From contig NZ_LOHP01000084.1 in NCBI RefSeq assembly GCF_001482305.1, positions 1 through 64,000 of the forward strand: 64,000 bases of DNA, in the 5' to 3' direction. The stretch is from Leucobacter sp. G161 (GTDB lineage Bacteria > Actinomycetota > Actinomycetes > Actinomycetales > Microbacteriaceae). Below, piece after piece: positions 27,483-36,688 of this stretch (positions are counted from its first letter, which is position 1; each line of letters opens with the position of its first letter). The notes beneath the pieces were generated by a model, which saw nothing but the letters and a program-made list of their open reading frames with translations, was not told the DNA's origin and did not search any database. The position numbers and the translations under genes are program-made.

Positions 27483-29078
27483 TCACATCCTGAAGATTCC
27501 GTAGCTGCGATCGGACTCGATGGGTCCGCTCGAAATGGCCGAGAGGGAGAGCCCCAACACGGTGCGGGTGTCGCGCGGGTCGATGATGCCGTCGTCGTAG
27601 CCGAGGCCCGAAAGGAACAGCGGCAACGACTCTGCCTCGATCTGCTGCTCGATTGCCTGCCGCCTGAGCTCGTTGGCGTCGTCGTCGAACGGGAGTCCAC
27701 GGGAGGCTGCGGACGCCTTCGCGACCGAGGTGACGACGTCGGCGAGTTGGGCACCGCCCATGACCGCCGATTTCGACGAGGGCCAGGCGAACAGGAAACG
27801 CGGGTCGAAGGCTCTGCCGCACATGCCGTAGTGGCCGGCACCGTACGACGCCCCGATGAGCACCGAAATGTGCGGCACGGTCGACGTGGACACGGCATTC
27901 ACCATCGCCGATCCGTGCTTGATGATGCCGCCCTCCTCGTACTTCTTGCCGACCATGTAGCCGGTCGTGTTGTGCAGGAAGAGCAGGGGAGTGGCCTGCC
28001 GGTTGGCGAGCTGGATGAACTGCGTCACCTTCTGCGCCTCCTGACTGAAAATGACGCCCTTTGAATTCGCGATAATCCCGACGGGGTAGCCGTGGATGCG
28101 GGCCCAGCCCGTCACCATGCCGGACCCGTACATCGGCTTGAACTCGTCGAAGTCTGAGCCGTCAACGATGCGCGCGATGACCTCCCTCGGATCGAAGGGG
28201 ATCTTCAGATCCCCAGGGACGATCCCGACGAGTTCGTCGGCCGCGTAGCGCGGTTCGATCGCGATGGCCGGCGCTGGCCCCTGCTTCTCGTAGTTCAGGC
28301 GCGCAACGACGCGGCGGCCGATGCGGATCGCGTCTTGTTCGTCTCGTGCGAAGTGGTCGGCGAGGCCGCTCGTGCGCGCGTGCATCTCGGCGCCGCCGAG
28401 GGATTCTTCGTCGCTGATCTCGCCGGTCGCGGCCTTCACGAGCGGCGGGCCGCCGAGGAACACCATCGACTGCTTCTCGATCATGATGATGTGGTCGCTC
28501 ATACCGGGCAAGTAGGCGCCACCGGCGGTCGAATTACCGAAGACGATCGCGATCGTTGGGATGCCAGCCTTCGAGAGCTCGGCCAGTCGCCGGAAGCTGT
28601 CGCCGCCCGGGATGAAGATCTCGCTCTGCGTCGGCAGGTTCGCGCCCCCGGATTCGACGAGCGAGATGAGGGGGAGCCGGTTCTTCAGCGCGATGTCCAT
28701 GACGCGCAGCTGCTTCTTAAGCGTGACCGGGTTCGAGGTGCCGCCAGCGATGGTCGGGTCGTTCGCCATGATCACGCACTCGACGCCGGAGACCACTCCG
28801 ATGCCGCCGACGGTGCTCCCGCCGACCGGAAAGTCGCTACCCCAGCCGGCGAACGCTCCGAGCTCGAGGAACGCGGTGTCGCGGTCGAGCAACAGCTCGA
28901 TGCGCTCTCGCGCGGTGAGCTTGCCGCGCGCGCGGTGTCGCGCCACTGCCTTCTCTCCGCCAGAAGCGGCGAGCTGTGTGAAGACGCCGTCGAGCTCGGC
29001 GAGTTTTTCGTGCATCGCGCCCGCGGCATCACGGAACTCCTGCGAGCCGGTGTCGAGCGCTGATGTGAAGACTGTCAT
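27483..29078 (-). CDS. acyl-CoA carboxylase beta subunit (carboxyltransferase, MCC/GCC-like)
   Basis: 531 residues, the length of methylcrotonyl/geranyl-CoA carboxylase beta. The acyl-CoA-site half has ARGKLTARERIELLLD, and GGTSNPVTLKKQLRVMDIAL, then LVESGGANLPTQSEIF; the biotin half has FLHNTTGYMVGKKYEEGGIIKHGSAMV and ASYGAGHYGMCGRAFDPRF, which are MCC/GCC-type rather than propionyl-type. It starts by ATGA overlap with the AtuA-family gene. Carboxylates a 3-methyl-2-enoyl-CoA; whether leucine-derived or terpenoid cannot be told here. Confidence 0.95.
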   Translation of the reverse strand: MTVFTSALDTGSQEFRDAAGAMHEKLAELDGVFTQLAASGGEKAVARHRARGKLTARERIELLLDRDTAFLELGAFAGWGSDFPVGGSTVGGIGVVSGVECVIMANDPTIAGGTSNPVTLKKQLRVMDIALKNRLPLISLVESGGANLPTQSEIFIPGGDSFRRLAELSKAGIPTIAIVFGNSTAGGAYLPGMSDHIIMIEKQSMVFLGGPPLVKAATGEISDEESLGGAEMHARTSGLADHFARDEQDAIRIGRRVVARLNYEKQGPAPAIAIEPRYAADELVGIVPGDLKIPFDPREVIARIVDGSDFDEFKPMYGSGMVTGWARIHGYPVGIIANSKGVIFSQEAQKVTQFIQLANRQATPLLFLHNTTGYMVGKKYEEGGIIKHGSAMVNAVSTSTVPHISVLIGASYGAGHYGMCGRAFDPRFLFAWPSSKSAVMGGAQLADVVTSVAKASAASRGLPFDDDANELRRQAIEQQIEAESLPLFLSGLGYDDGIIDPRDTRTVLGLSLSAISSGPIESDRSYGIFRM

Positions 29079-30955
29079 GATGCGTTCCTCATATTCTCTG
29101 CGGTGAGGGTTGATGGTGACGAAGGAAGTGCCTCGGGCGGGGTGCCCCGTTCGGCGGCGAGCGCCTCGGGGACGGCGACGTGCCTGCTGCGCAGCCATTC
29201 GCCGATGCCCTTCGCTTGGGCGTCGAACCTGGCCCCGTATGCGACGCCCTCGCCGAGAATGTCGTCGATGACGAAGTTCACGGCCCTGAGATTCGGAAGC
29301 TCGACGCGGGTGATGTCGAGCGTGGCCGTCTCGGGGAGGAGTGCGCGCAGGCGATCGGCGGTGAGCTCCTCGCGTAGCCACTCCCAGGCTGCTGCGCTGC
29401 GCGCCCAGACGCCGACGTTTGCGGTGCCGCCCTTATCGCCGCTGCGCGCGCCGAAGAGCTCGCCGAGTGGGAGTACGACCCCGCCTGCTTCCGGGGTGCT
29501 CGCTGGGGCCTCGTCGGTAGCCTTCCAGCCGGCGCTGTGCGTGTCGGCCGCGGTCGGCTCGAGTGCGTGTGCATCGGTGGGTGGCGGCACATCGAGGGTG
29601 CTGCCATCGGGCAGGTGCACTGTGTGTGCAGGGGTCGCCTGCGGCACGAACATCGGGCGAAATCGACCGTAGACGCTCGCATCGCCAGGCGGGCCGTCGG
29701 TGAAGAACCCGGGGATCGAGCCGAGCGCGAACTCGACGGCGAGGTTCGCGAACGCCCGGCCAACGACCTTGGGGTTCACATCTCGAGCGACGAGCGTGAG
29801 GCGGGCCGCTGCTGCCTCCTCGGTCGCCGCGTTCGCGTGGTCGGTGCGGGCGAGCGTCCAGTTCATGCTCGCCGGGCGGGGGAGGCCCGACTGCTGCAAG
29901 CCGTACTCGAACTGCTGCTTGATGAGCTCGGTCTTCTGCTCGATGTGCAGGCCGACGATGGGGAAGGTGAGCTGCTGCCTGAATCCACCGATCTCGGTGA
30001 CTGAGACCTTCACGTCGGGTGGGGGAGCCTCTCCGCGTGCACCGCTGATGCGCACCCGATCCTCGCCGATCACGGTGAGGCGCAGCGAGTCAAGCCGGAG
30101 GGTGGCGTCGGGCCCGGCGTAGCGTGCGCCAGAGATCTCGTAGAGCAGCTGCGAGAGCACGGTCTCAGCGGTGACCGCGCCGCCGGTGCCTGGCGGCTTC
30201 GTGATGACGCTGTCGCCGTTCGCCGCGATCTCGGCGATGGGGAATCCCGGCCGGCGAAGATCATCGATCTCGTCGAAGAACGCGAAGTTGCCGCCGGTTG
30301 CCTGCATGCCGCACTCGATCACGTGACCCGCGGCCATGGCGCCCGCGAGTTCGTTGTAGTCGGTGCGCTCCCAGTCGTGGAACCAGGCGGCGGCGCCCGT
30401 GATGACAGCGGCGTCGGTGACACGGCCGGTGACGACGACCTGTGCGCCGCGTGTGAGCGCAGCCGTGATGCCCCACCCCCCAAGATACGCGTTGGCTGCG
30501 AGGGGGGTTCCGAGCCCCAGGGACTGAGCGCGCTCGGTGAGATCGTCGCCATCAACGTGCGCCACGGCAAGCGCCACCCCGTGCTCCGCGGCAAGGGTGC
30601 GCACCGCGGCCGCGAGCCCTGCGGGGTTCATGCCGCCCGCGTTCACGACGACACGTGTGCCAGCTGCCGCGATCTGGTCGAGCGAGCGCCCGAGCTGCGT
30701 GAGGAAGGTGTGCGCGTAGCCGCGCTCCGGGTCTTGCTGCTTCTGCCGCGCGAGAATGAGCATCGTGAGTTCGGCGAGGTAGTCGCCGGTGATGACGTCG
30801 ACGCCGGCGGCGACCATTTCGTCGAATCCACTCAGACGATCGCCGTAAAACCCAGACGCGTTACCGATTCGTACGACCCGATCCCCAGCATTGGGTGAGC
30901 TCGTACGCGGCGCAGCTTGCGTGTCGACGGGCGGTGACGCGGGTGCAGTGGTCAT
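29075..30955 (-). CDS. acyclic terpene utilization AtuA-family protein (DUF1446)
   Basis: 626 residues. The N-terminal ~440 residues match the AtuA core: VVRIGNASGFYGDRLSGFDEMV, DVITGDYLAELTMLIL, VVVNAGGMNPAGLAAAV, YLGGWGITAALTRGAQVVVTGRV. The C-terminal ~120 residues are the AtuA ferredoxin-like domain (ELFGARSGDKGGTANVGVW). AtuA is required for citronellol/geraniol growth in Pseudomonas but its reaction is, to my knowledge, undefined. First gene of the leftward operon. Start 30955 chosen by GAGG upstream and by a disordered ~25-residue N-terminus; the ATG at 31027 lies in the control region. Confidence 0.92.
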   Translation of the reverse strand: MTTAPASPPVDTQAAPRTSSPNAGDRVVRIGNASGFYGDRLSGFDEMVAAGVDVITGDYLAELTMLILARQKQQDPERGYAHTFLTQLGRSLDQIAAAGTRVVVNAGGMNPAGLAAAVRTLAAEHGVALAVAHVDGDDLTERAQSLGLGTPLAANAYLGGWGITAALTRGAQVVVTGRVTDAAVITGAAAWFHDWERTDYNELAGAMAAGHVIECGMQATGGNFAFFDEIDDLRRPGFPIAEIAANGDSVITKPPGTGGAVTAETVLSQLLYEISGARYAGPDATLRLDSLRLTVIGEDRVRISGARGEAPPPDVKVSVTEIGGFRQQLTFPIVGLHIEQKTELIKQQFEYGLQQSGLPRPASMNWTLARTDHANAATEEAAAARLTLVARDVNPKVVGRAFANLAVEFALGSIPGFFTDGPPGDASVYGRFRPMFVPQATPAHTVHLPDGSTLDVPPPTDAHALEPTAADTHSAGWKATDEAPASTPEAGGVVLPLGELFGARSGDKGGTANVGVWARSAAAWEWLREELTADRLRALLPETATLDITRVELPNLRAVNFVIDDILGEGVAYGARFDAQAKGIGEWLRSRHVAVPEALAAERGTPPEALPSSPSTLTAENMRNAS

Positions 30956-31025
30956 GGCGACGGTGCCCTCCTGAACTGTAAAAGTGACGTGATGGATCAC
31001 TATTCCACAGAGCCGGAAGATAAAC

Positions 31026-31043
31026 AATCAAGCATGAATGATT
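31026..31043. promoter_or_regulatory. candidate operator in AT-rich divergent control region: AATCA-N8-TGATT
   Basis: A perfect 5-bp dyad with an 8-bp spacer lies in a clearly AT-rich stretch (about 31000-31075) between the divergent AtuA-family and acyl-CoA dehydrogenase genes. The position suits a shared operator for the TetR regulator at 23922-24548. Inferred only. Confidence 0.35.
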
Positions 31044-31232
31044 TTTTATGAAAAAGCCGCTAGTGTGTCAGCAAGCTCACTGAGCGGGGGACAGATTTGG
31101 GCGGCACGCACGCGTGCCGAAACCTGCGACGACACCCGCTCGGAGCTCGGAGACAGCCGTCCTGCCGCCGCACCGTCGCGTGCGCAACCCGAGTTGAGTA
31201 CGTACCACCCTCGCAAAGGAGCACACCCAATC

Positions 31233-32371
31233 ATGAAGAGCGAAATCGACCAGTTCCGGGCCATGGTGCGCTCGGTGATCGCCGCCGAGATCCTGCCACA
31301 CATCGATCAGTGGGAGGCCGACGGCGTGTTCCCCGCGCACGAGCTGTTCCCCAAGCTTGCCCAGCACGGGCTCCTCGGCCTCGGCTTCGACCCTGAAGAC
31401 GGCGGCGAGGGTGCACCCATGGAGTACCAGATGGTGCTGTCGGAAGAGCTTGGACGCGGCAACGCGGCCGGGGTGTCGATGGCGATCAACGTGCAGATGC
31501 ACATGGCGACGCCGTCGCTCGCGAAGTTCGGCAGCGAGGAACTCAAGGAGACGTACCTGCGCCCTGCGATCCGCGGCGAACACGTGGCTGCCATCGCCGT
31601 GACCGAGCCCGACGCCGGATCCGACGTCGCCGCGATCACCACGCGCGCCGTGCGCGACGGCGACGATTGGATCATCACCGGCGCGAAGACCTACATCACG
31701 AATGCGACGCAGGCGGACTGGTTCTGCATGCTCGTGCGCACGAGCGACGAGGGCGGCTACCGGGGCATGTCGCAGATCATCGTGCCAGCGGGCACTCCCG
31801 GGTTTGAGGTCGTGCGCAAGCTTGACAAGCTCGGCAACCGGTCGAGTGACACCGCTGAGCTGCGGCTCGACAGCGTGCGTGTGCCGGTCACGAACACCAT
31901 CGGCGAGATCGGGCGCGGCTTCCAGCAACAGATGGGGCAGTTCATCATTGAGCGGCTCTCCGCCTGCTTCTCGATCGCCGGATCCGCCGAGTGGGCGCTC
32001 GGAAGACCCGCGACTATCTGCAACTGCGCGAGGTGTTCGGGGCGCCGCTCGCTACCCGTCAGTACCCCGTGTTCAAGCTCACCGAGCTTTCTGCCGACGT
32101 CGAGCTGCTCAAGGCGATGAACGAAAAGATGTGCCGCATGCTCACCGAGGGCGAAGACATCACCCGTGAGGCGACCGTTGCGAAGCTCCATGCCGGGCGC
32201 ACCTACCGCAACGTGGCCGACGCGGCCATGCAGTTCCACGGCGGCCTCGGGTACATGGAGGAGAGCTGGACGGCGCGCTACTACCGAGACGCGCGACTGA
32301 GCTCCATCGGCGGCGGCGCCGACGAAGTCATGCTGCAGGTGCTCGCCCGCATGGACGGCTACACCGTCTAA
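31233..32371 (+). pseudogene. acyl-CoA dehydrogenase, frameshifted near 31998-32003
   Basis: From ATG 31233 (AAAGGAG upstream) the frame encodes the N-terminal and beta domains: FPKLAQHGLLGLGFDPEDGG, AIAVTEPDAGSDVAAITTRA, WIITGAKTYITNATQADWF. At about 31998-32003 the homologous sequence moves to another frame (KTRDYLQLREVFGAPLATRQ onward), ending SIGGGADEVMLQVLARMDG at 32371. One missing base (expected GAG-AAG after GCG-CTC) explains it. The dehydrogenase would oxidise the branched acyl-CoA for the carboxylase (isovaleryl- or citronellyl-CoA-like). Translated as is, it loses the C-terminal helical domain. A sequencing error is as likely as a true lesion. Confidence 0.85.
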
Positions 32372-32439
32372 CCCCACCCGTCACACCCGGGCCCCAACCG
32401 GCCCCGACCACACCAGCCCCAGTCAAAGGAGACAGGACG

Positions 32440-34089
32440 ATGAAACCAGATACCAGCACGCTCGACCCGCAAGATCTCAACCTGGCGGTGCGCAACACCG
32501 TCGGGGACATGCTTACGCGGATTGCGGAAGTCGCACAACACAAGATCGCGGTTGTCGATGGCGAACGCCGGATCGATTATGCGACGCTGGATCGCGATGC
32601 CGAGGCGATTGCGCGCGGTGTGATCGGGCTGCCGGGAGCCCCTGCCCAGGGGCACCCGGTGGCGGTGATCATGCCCAACTGCTACGAATTCCTTCCGGTC
32701 TATTTTGGGCTCGCGAAGGCCGGCCGAGTGGTGCTTCCCATCAACTACGGACAGACCGCCGTTGAGATCGCTTGGATCCTCGGCGACGCCGAGGCGAAGC
32801 ACGTCATCGTGCACGAGTCGTTGCTGCCAGTGCTGCGCGGGGCGCTCGCCGCAGGAGCAGAGCTCGACACCGTCGTCGTGCATCGCGTCTCTGGCGAAGC
32901 GGTCACCATCGACGGCGTCCGCACGGTGGATCTCGCTGAGCTCCTGGCGACAGAAATTACTGAGGAGCTGCGGCTCATCATTCACAGCGATGACGTCGTG
33001 CAGTGCCTGTACACGTCGGGCACCACTGCTGCACCGAAGAGCGCGCTCGCGACGCACAACGCCGTCGTGACCGGGGTCATGTCGAACGCGCTCACGGTCG
33101 GGGACTCGTGGGTGCGGCGCCCGCCGACCGCGCTCGTTGTGTTGCCGCTCTTCCACGTGACCGCGCTCAACGCGGTCACGAAGCCGGTGCTGGCCGTCGG
33201 CGGAACGATCGTGCTGCACAACGGCTTCAACCCACCCGCCGTGCTCGACGACATGGTGTCCGAGGGCGTGACGATGTTCACGGGGCTTCCCATGATGTGG
33301 GCCGCCATGATCGCCGAGTACACCCGACAGCCGCGCGACCTGAGCGCGATCAACATTGCCATGTACGCGATGGCCCAGATGCCGGAGCGCGTGCTCGCCG
33401 GCATGGACGTGATGATGCCGAACGCGCTGAAGCTCTTGGGATCGGGCCAGACCGAGGTGATCCCGGCGACAACCTTCCAGCGCCCCGACCACCGCCACAC
33501 GAAGAATGCATCGTGGGGAATGTCGGCGTCGACCGTGCGCACCCGCATCATGGACCCAGAGGGCAACATTCTTCCGCCGGGCGAAACCGGTGAGATCGTC
33601 TACCGAGGGCCGCACGTCACCGCCGGCTACTGGAAGCGCCCGGAAGCGAACGAGGAGGCCTTCAAGCACGGCTGGTTCCACAGCGGCGACCTCGGGTACA
33701 TGGACGAGGAAGGCGTGATCTGGTTCACGGATCGCTCGAAGGACATCATCAAATCGGGTGGGGAGAACGTCTCCTCGATGAAGGTGGAGCGGATCATGGC
33801 CGATGCCCCTGGCGTCGTCGAATGCTGCGTCGTTGGTACGCCACACGAGTACTGGGGTGAAGCGGTGACCGTGGTCGCAATCGCGGACTCGCTCCCCGAT
33901 GCTGCGGAGGTCGGTGAGGCAGCCTTCCGGTTTGCGGTGGAGACGCTCGAAGAGAACCTCATCGCTCACGCGAAGCAGCACCTCGGCAAGTTTGAGGTTC
34001 CGAAACGGTTTGAGTTCGTGTCAGAGCTCCCGAAAACCACGACCGGGAAGGTGCGGAAGAACCTCGTACGCGAGCTCATCGACGGCTAG
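32440..34089 (+). CDS. fatty-acid/acyl-CoA ligase (AMP-binding)
   Basis: 549 residues. Adenylate-forming motifs: CLYTSGTTAAPKSALATHNA (A3), GSGQTEVIPAT in the YGxTE position, GWFHSGDLGYMDEEG, WFTDRSKDIIKSGGENVSS, and the C-terminal lysine in KTTTGKVRKN. ATG 32440 follows AAAGGAGAC. Cotranscribed with the frameshifted acyl-CoA dehydrogenase (68-nt gap) and divergent from the carboxylase operon. It probably activates the acid entering this pathway (AtuH-like). Confidence 0.93.
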   Translation: MKPDTSTLDPQDLNLAVRNTVGDMLTRIAEVAQHKIAVVDGERRIDYATLDRDAEAIARGVIGLPGAPAQGHPVAVIMPNCYEFLPVYFGLAKAGRVVLPINYGQTAVEIAWILGDAEAKHVIVHESLLPVLRGALAAGAELDTVVVHRVSGEAVTIDGVRTVDLAELLATEITEELRLIIHSDDVVQCLYTSGTTAAPKSALATHNAVVTGVMSNALTVGDSWVRRPPTALVVLPLFHVTALNAVTKPVLAVGGTIVLHNGFNPPAVLDDMVSEGVTMFTGLPMMWAAMIAEYTRQPRDLSAINIAMYAMAQMPERVLAGMDVMMPNALKLLGSGQTEVIPATTFQRPDHRHTKNASWGMSASTVRTRIMDPEGNILPPGETGEIVYRGPHVTAGYWKRPEANEEAFKHGWFHSGDLGYMDEEGVIWFTDRSKDIIKSGGENVSSMKVERIMADAPGVVECCVVGTPHEYWGEAVTVVAIADSLPDAAEVGEAAFRFAVETLEENLIAHAKQHLGKFEVPKRFEFVSELPKTTTGKVRKNLVRELIDG

Positions 34090-34794
34090 TTAACCGGAAG
34101 CCATCCGCTGCGACAAGAGCAGCTCCACCGCCTCAGGCATGTTCACTGGGCCGGAGAAGCTGAGCAGCTCACGCACCAGGTGGCCGCGGTGACGCGGGCC
34201 TCCCGGGGCCACCATGCGGTGAAACACCCGCTGGTCGTCCGGGAGGTCTCCGCGTTCAACCAGAAAGTCCCAGAGCTCTCGCGCGTGTATTCCGACGGGA
34301 ATGTACAGAGTGTCGGGGCCCAGATTGAGCGCCCGCTGCTCTGCAAAGAACGGTTCGACAATGTGCCGTTCGACGTCGAGGTCACCGTAGCGGATGTCTT
34401 GCTGGAGACCATTCGCGTACATCGTCGGGAAATCCTTGACGATGTTCGTGAGGAATGCGCCCTCGAGCGGCGAGCCGGTGAGTCCGCTGCGGAGCCTGCC
34501 GTCGGCGGCGCTGCGGTGCGCATGGAAGTTGCGAAACGGCGGCGAGTTCGTCAGCGTCCCTCCGGGCGCGAATGTCGCGGCGATGACCACGACGTCTTTC
34601 CGCAGCCGTGGAAGCAGCGCGTCGGTATCGTCGAACAGCGACAGGTCTCCTGTCTTGTCACCCCAGACCGCCCAGCTTGCGGCCGACCCGACCGTGCGGC
34701 TGGCGCTGAACTCGGTGCGTGTGACGGGCGAGAACGACGCCGCGAGTGTATCGCGCAGTGCCGCCGTTGTTGGCAGGGTTGCAGTGAAGCTCAT
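34090..34794 (-). CDS. hypothetical protein, possibly uracil-DNA-glycosylase-like fold
   Basis: About 234 residues from ATG 34794. Its stop abuts the ligase stop (convergent). VVVIAATFAPGGTLTNSPPFRNFHAH, then GSPLEGAFLTNIVKDFPTMYANGLQQDI and PDTLYIPVGIHARELWDFLVERG have the order of strands seen in UDG-superfamily proteins (a P-loop-like motif A, a middle 'GAYMTDIVKD'-like strand, then a late His region). I cannot confirm a catalytic motif. A longer open frame to 35028 runs into the next gene's promoter and is rejected. Confidence 0.6.
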   Translation of the reverse strand: MSFTATLPTTAALRDTLAASFSPVTRTEFSASRTVGSAASWAVWGDKTGDLSLFDDTDALLPRLRKDVVVIAATFAPGGTLTNSPPFRNFHAHRSAADGRLRSGLTGSPLEGAFLTNIVKDFPTMYANGLQQDIRYGDLDVERHIVEPFFAEQRALNLGPDTLYIPVGIHARELWDFLVERGDLPDDQRVFHRMVAPGGPRHRGHLVRELLSFSGPVNMPEAVELLLSQRMASG

Positions 34795-35026
34795 CAGCGG
34801 TGATGTGTCCTCTCTGAATGCGGTTTGGTGTGGGGCGACGGGTAGCGCGCCGTGCGAGCCGTTCCAATCTCGAACGTAGCGGCCGCCCGTTGCTGCCGGA
34901 TGCTCGTTCGGAAAGACTGGACAATTCGGAACGCCAAAACGGCGCGACTGTGCCGCCGGAGCCACCCGTGTCGCGAGTGGCCTAGGCTGGGCGAGACCGA
35001 CTGTCGGGTTCACGAACGGAGCTTTC

Positions 35027-35419
35027 ATGTCTGCAGAGACGACCGCCGCGGGCGAGACCGCTACCCCTCCTTGCCCCGAGTGTGCGAGCGAATTCTCCTA
35101 CGAATCGGGGGCGCTGCTCGCCTGCCCGATGTGCGGCCACGAGTGGGCTCCGGGTGAGAGTGCAGATGACGCCGACGGGAGCGACGACGAGGATGCCGGT
35201 ATTCGTGACGCCGTCGGTAACCTCCTCACGGACGGCGACACCGTCACCCTGGTGAAGACGGTGAAGGTATCGGGCGGTGGCGGCGGCACGATCAAGGTCG
35301 GCACGAAGGTGACAGGCATCCGGCTCGTGCCAGGAGGTGCCGGTGGTCACGACATTGACGCCAAGGTACCCGGCTTCGGCAAGATGCAGCTGAAGTCGAG
35401 CGTGGTGAAGCGGGCGTAG
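35027..35419 (+). CDS. yjdM: PhnA/YjdM-family zinc-ribbon protein
   Basis: 130 residues. N-terminal zinc ribbon CPECASEFSYESGALLACPMCGHEW (two CxxC knuckles, residues about 13-37), acidic linker, then the SH3-like PhnA C-domain: DAVGNLLTDGDTVTLVKTVKV, GTKVTGIRLV, GFGKMQLKSSVVKRA. Despite the old 'alkylphosphonate' name the family is not shown to degrade phosphonates, and no phn genes are nearby. ATG 35027 has ACGGAG upstream; TAGGCT at 34983-34988 could be its -10 with a ~35-nt leader. Confidence 0.93.
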   Translation: MSAETTAAGETATPPCPECASEFSYESGALLACPMCGHEWAPGESADDADGSDDEDAGIRDAVGNLLTDGDTVTLVKTVKVSGGGGGTIKVGTKVTGIRLVPGGAGGHDIDAKVPGFGKMQLKSSVVKRA

Positions 35420-35445
35420 CCTCCCCTGATATGAAGCTCGCGTAG

Positions 35446-36621
35446 CTACACGATCGTGAGCTGCGCGAGTTTCGCGCGCATGCGGGCGAGTGACCGCTCC
35501 CGCTCACGGAGCACCTGCGCCGGCCACGCTGAGCGTCGGAGCGTGAACGGGTTCGCGATCCACACCGCCGCGAGAAAGAGCGCGGCATAGCTGAGCGGGA
35601 TGATCACGGGGCGGATCCCGGAGAACACGAACCACAGGTTGTAGAGCACGAGGCAGCCGACGCCGACGGCGAGAATCACGCCGCCGATCGTCTCAAGCTT
35701 GCTGCGGACCTCGTGCCCGGCGAGCTTCGAGAGCCTGGCATCGATGAGTTCTCGCTGGATCAGGGACACCACGAGAAATACGAGCGCCCCGACCGCGGCG
35801 AGGTAGACGGCCTCGAGCAGCGCGGTTGACAGGGACTCACCGTGTACCAGCCAAAACGCAAAAAATACGATGACGGCGACGCCGCCCTGCGCGACGAGCG
35901 GCCACTTCCATGTGGAGCGCGAGGCGTGCGAGGTGACGCTGTCGTCGCCGTAGAACAACCGGGTGTCTGCGAGTCGGTGGTATTCGCGCTCGGACCTGGC
36001 GATCGAGGCGCGCAGCAGCTCCGCGCGCCGTGCCACTGGCCGGAAATCGAGCCTGCCGAGGACCAGCGCCAACACGACGGAGATTGGCGTGATGAACAGC
36101 AACCCCCAGAGCTGCTGCCCGCCGTCGCTCGTCGCTGTCGGGCCGTGTGTCGAGAGCACGATGACCGAGAGCACGGTCCAAGCGAGCATGAAGCCACCGA
36201 TGAGCGCCGCCACGAAGGGCAGTGGCCGCAGCACTGACTGGCTGTCGAGGTCGGCATTGGGTGTGACAAGAAACCCCAGTCCGACGAGTAGCGCCAGCAT
36301 GGAAGGTGCCACCCACCCGACGTAGTTGCCTGAGATCGCGACGACCTCGATCGTTTCCTGCCAGGCGCCGCCGTAGTGCGGCACACGGGAGTCTTCGGCG
36401 GCGAGCATTGCCGAACGGGCGAAGAACGCGAGGAAGAAGACAAACGGCCAGAGCAGGGAGCCCGCACCGAACAGCGCCGCAGAGGCGCCCCAGCTGTCAG
36501 ACATCGCCTGGGTGCTGTGCGCGGCCTCTAGAGACTCGTCGGGGTGTGGGCTCGCCTCGACGGTCGGCGTGCCAGCGGCAGTGCCGGCCAGCTCTGGATC
36601 AGTGTTCGCTTCGTTGGTCAT
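35446..36621 (-). CDS. polytopic membrane protein of unknown function
   Basis: About 391 residues from ATG 36621; the longer open frame upstream covers the next gene antisense and is rejected. Around eight membrane segments in two groups: WPFVFFLAFFARSAMLAAED, WVAPSMLALLVGLGFLVTP, LPFVAALIGGFMLAWTVLSV, LWGLLFITPISVVLALVLG, then after a cytoplasmic loop WPLVAQGGVAVIVFFAFWLV, VYLAAVGALVFLVVSLIQ and two more. The C-terminus is a charged helix. No family recognised. TACTAT upstream may be its -10. Confidence 0.65.
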   Translation of the reverse strand: MTNEANTDPELAGTAAGTPTVEASPHPDESLEAAHSTQAMSDSWGASAALFGAGSLLWPFVFFLAFFARSAMLAAEDSRVPHYGGAWQETIEVVAISGNYVGWVAPSMLALLVGLGFLVTPNADLDSQSVLRPLPFVAALIGGFMLAWTVLSVIVLSTHGPTATSDGGQQLWGLLFITPISVVLALVLGRLDFRPVARRAELLRASIARSEREYHRLADTRLFYGDDSVTSHASRSTWKWPLVAQGGVAVIVFFAFWLVHGESLSTALLEAVYLAAVGALVFLVVSLIQRELIDARLSKLAGHEVRSKLETIGGVILAVGVGCLVLYNLWFVFSGIRPVIIPLSYAALFLAAVWIANPFTLRRSAWPAQVLRERERSLARMRAKLAQLTIV

Positions 36622-36688
36622 ATCGTTCTGTAGCGATAGTACCCAGACCGTCGCGAAAGCGGGCGAAGCCGCTCCCTGTCGCGCTGCC

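Noticed and set aside
32368-33981. 537-aa minus-strand frame over the acyl-CoA ligase
   Set aside because: Antisense shadow, very rich in Arg, His and Asp, no motif; ligase on the other strand is certain.
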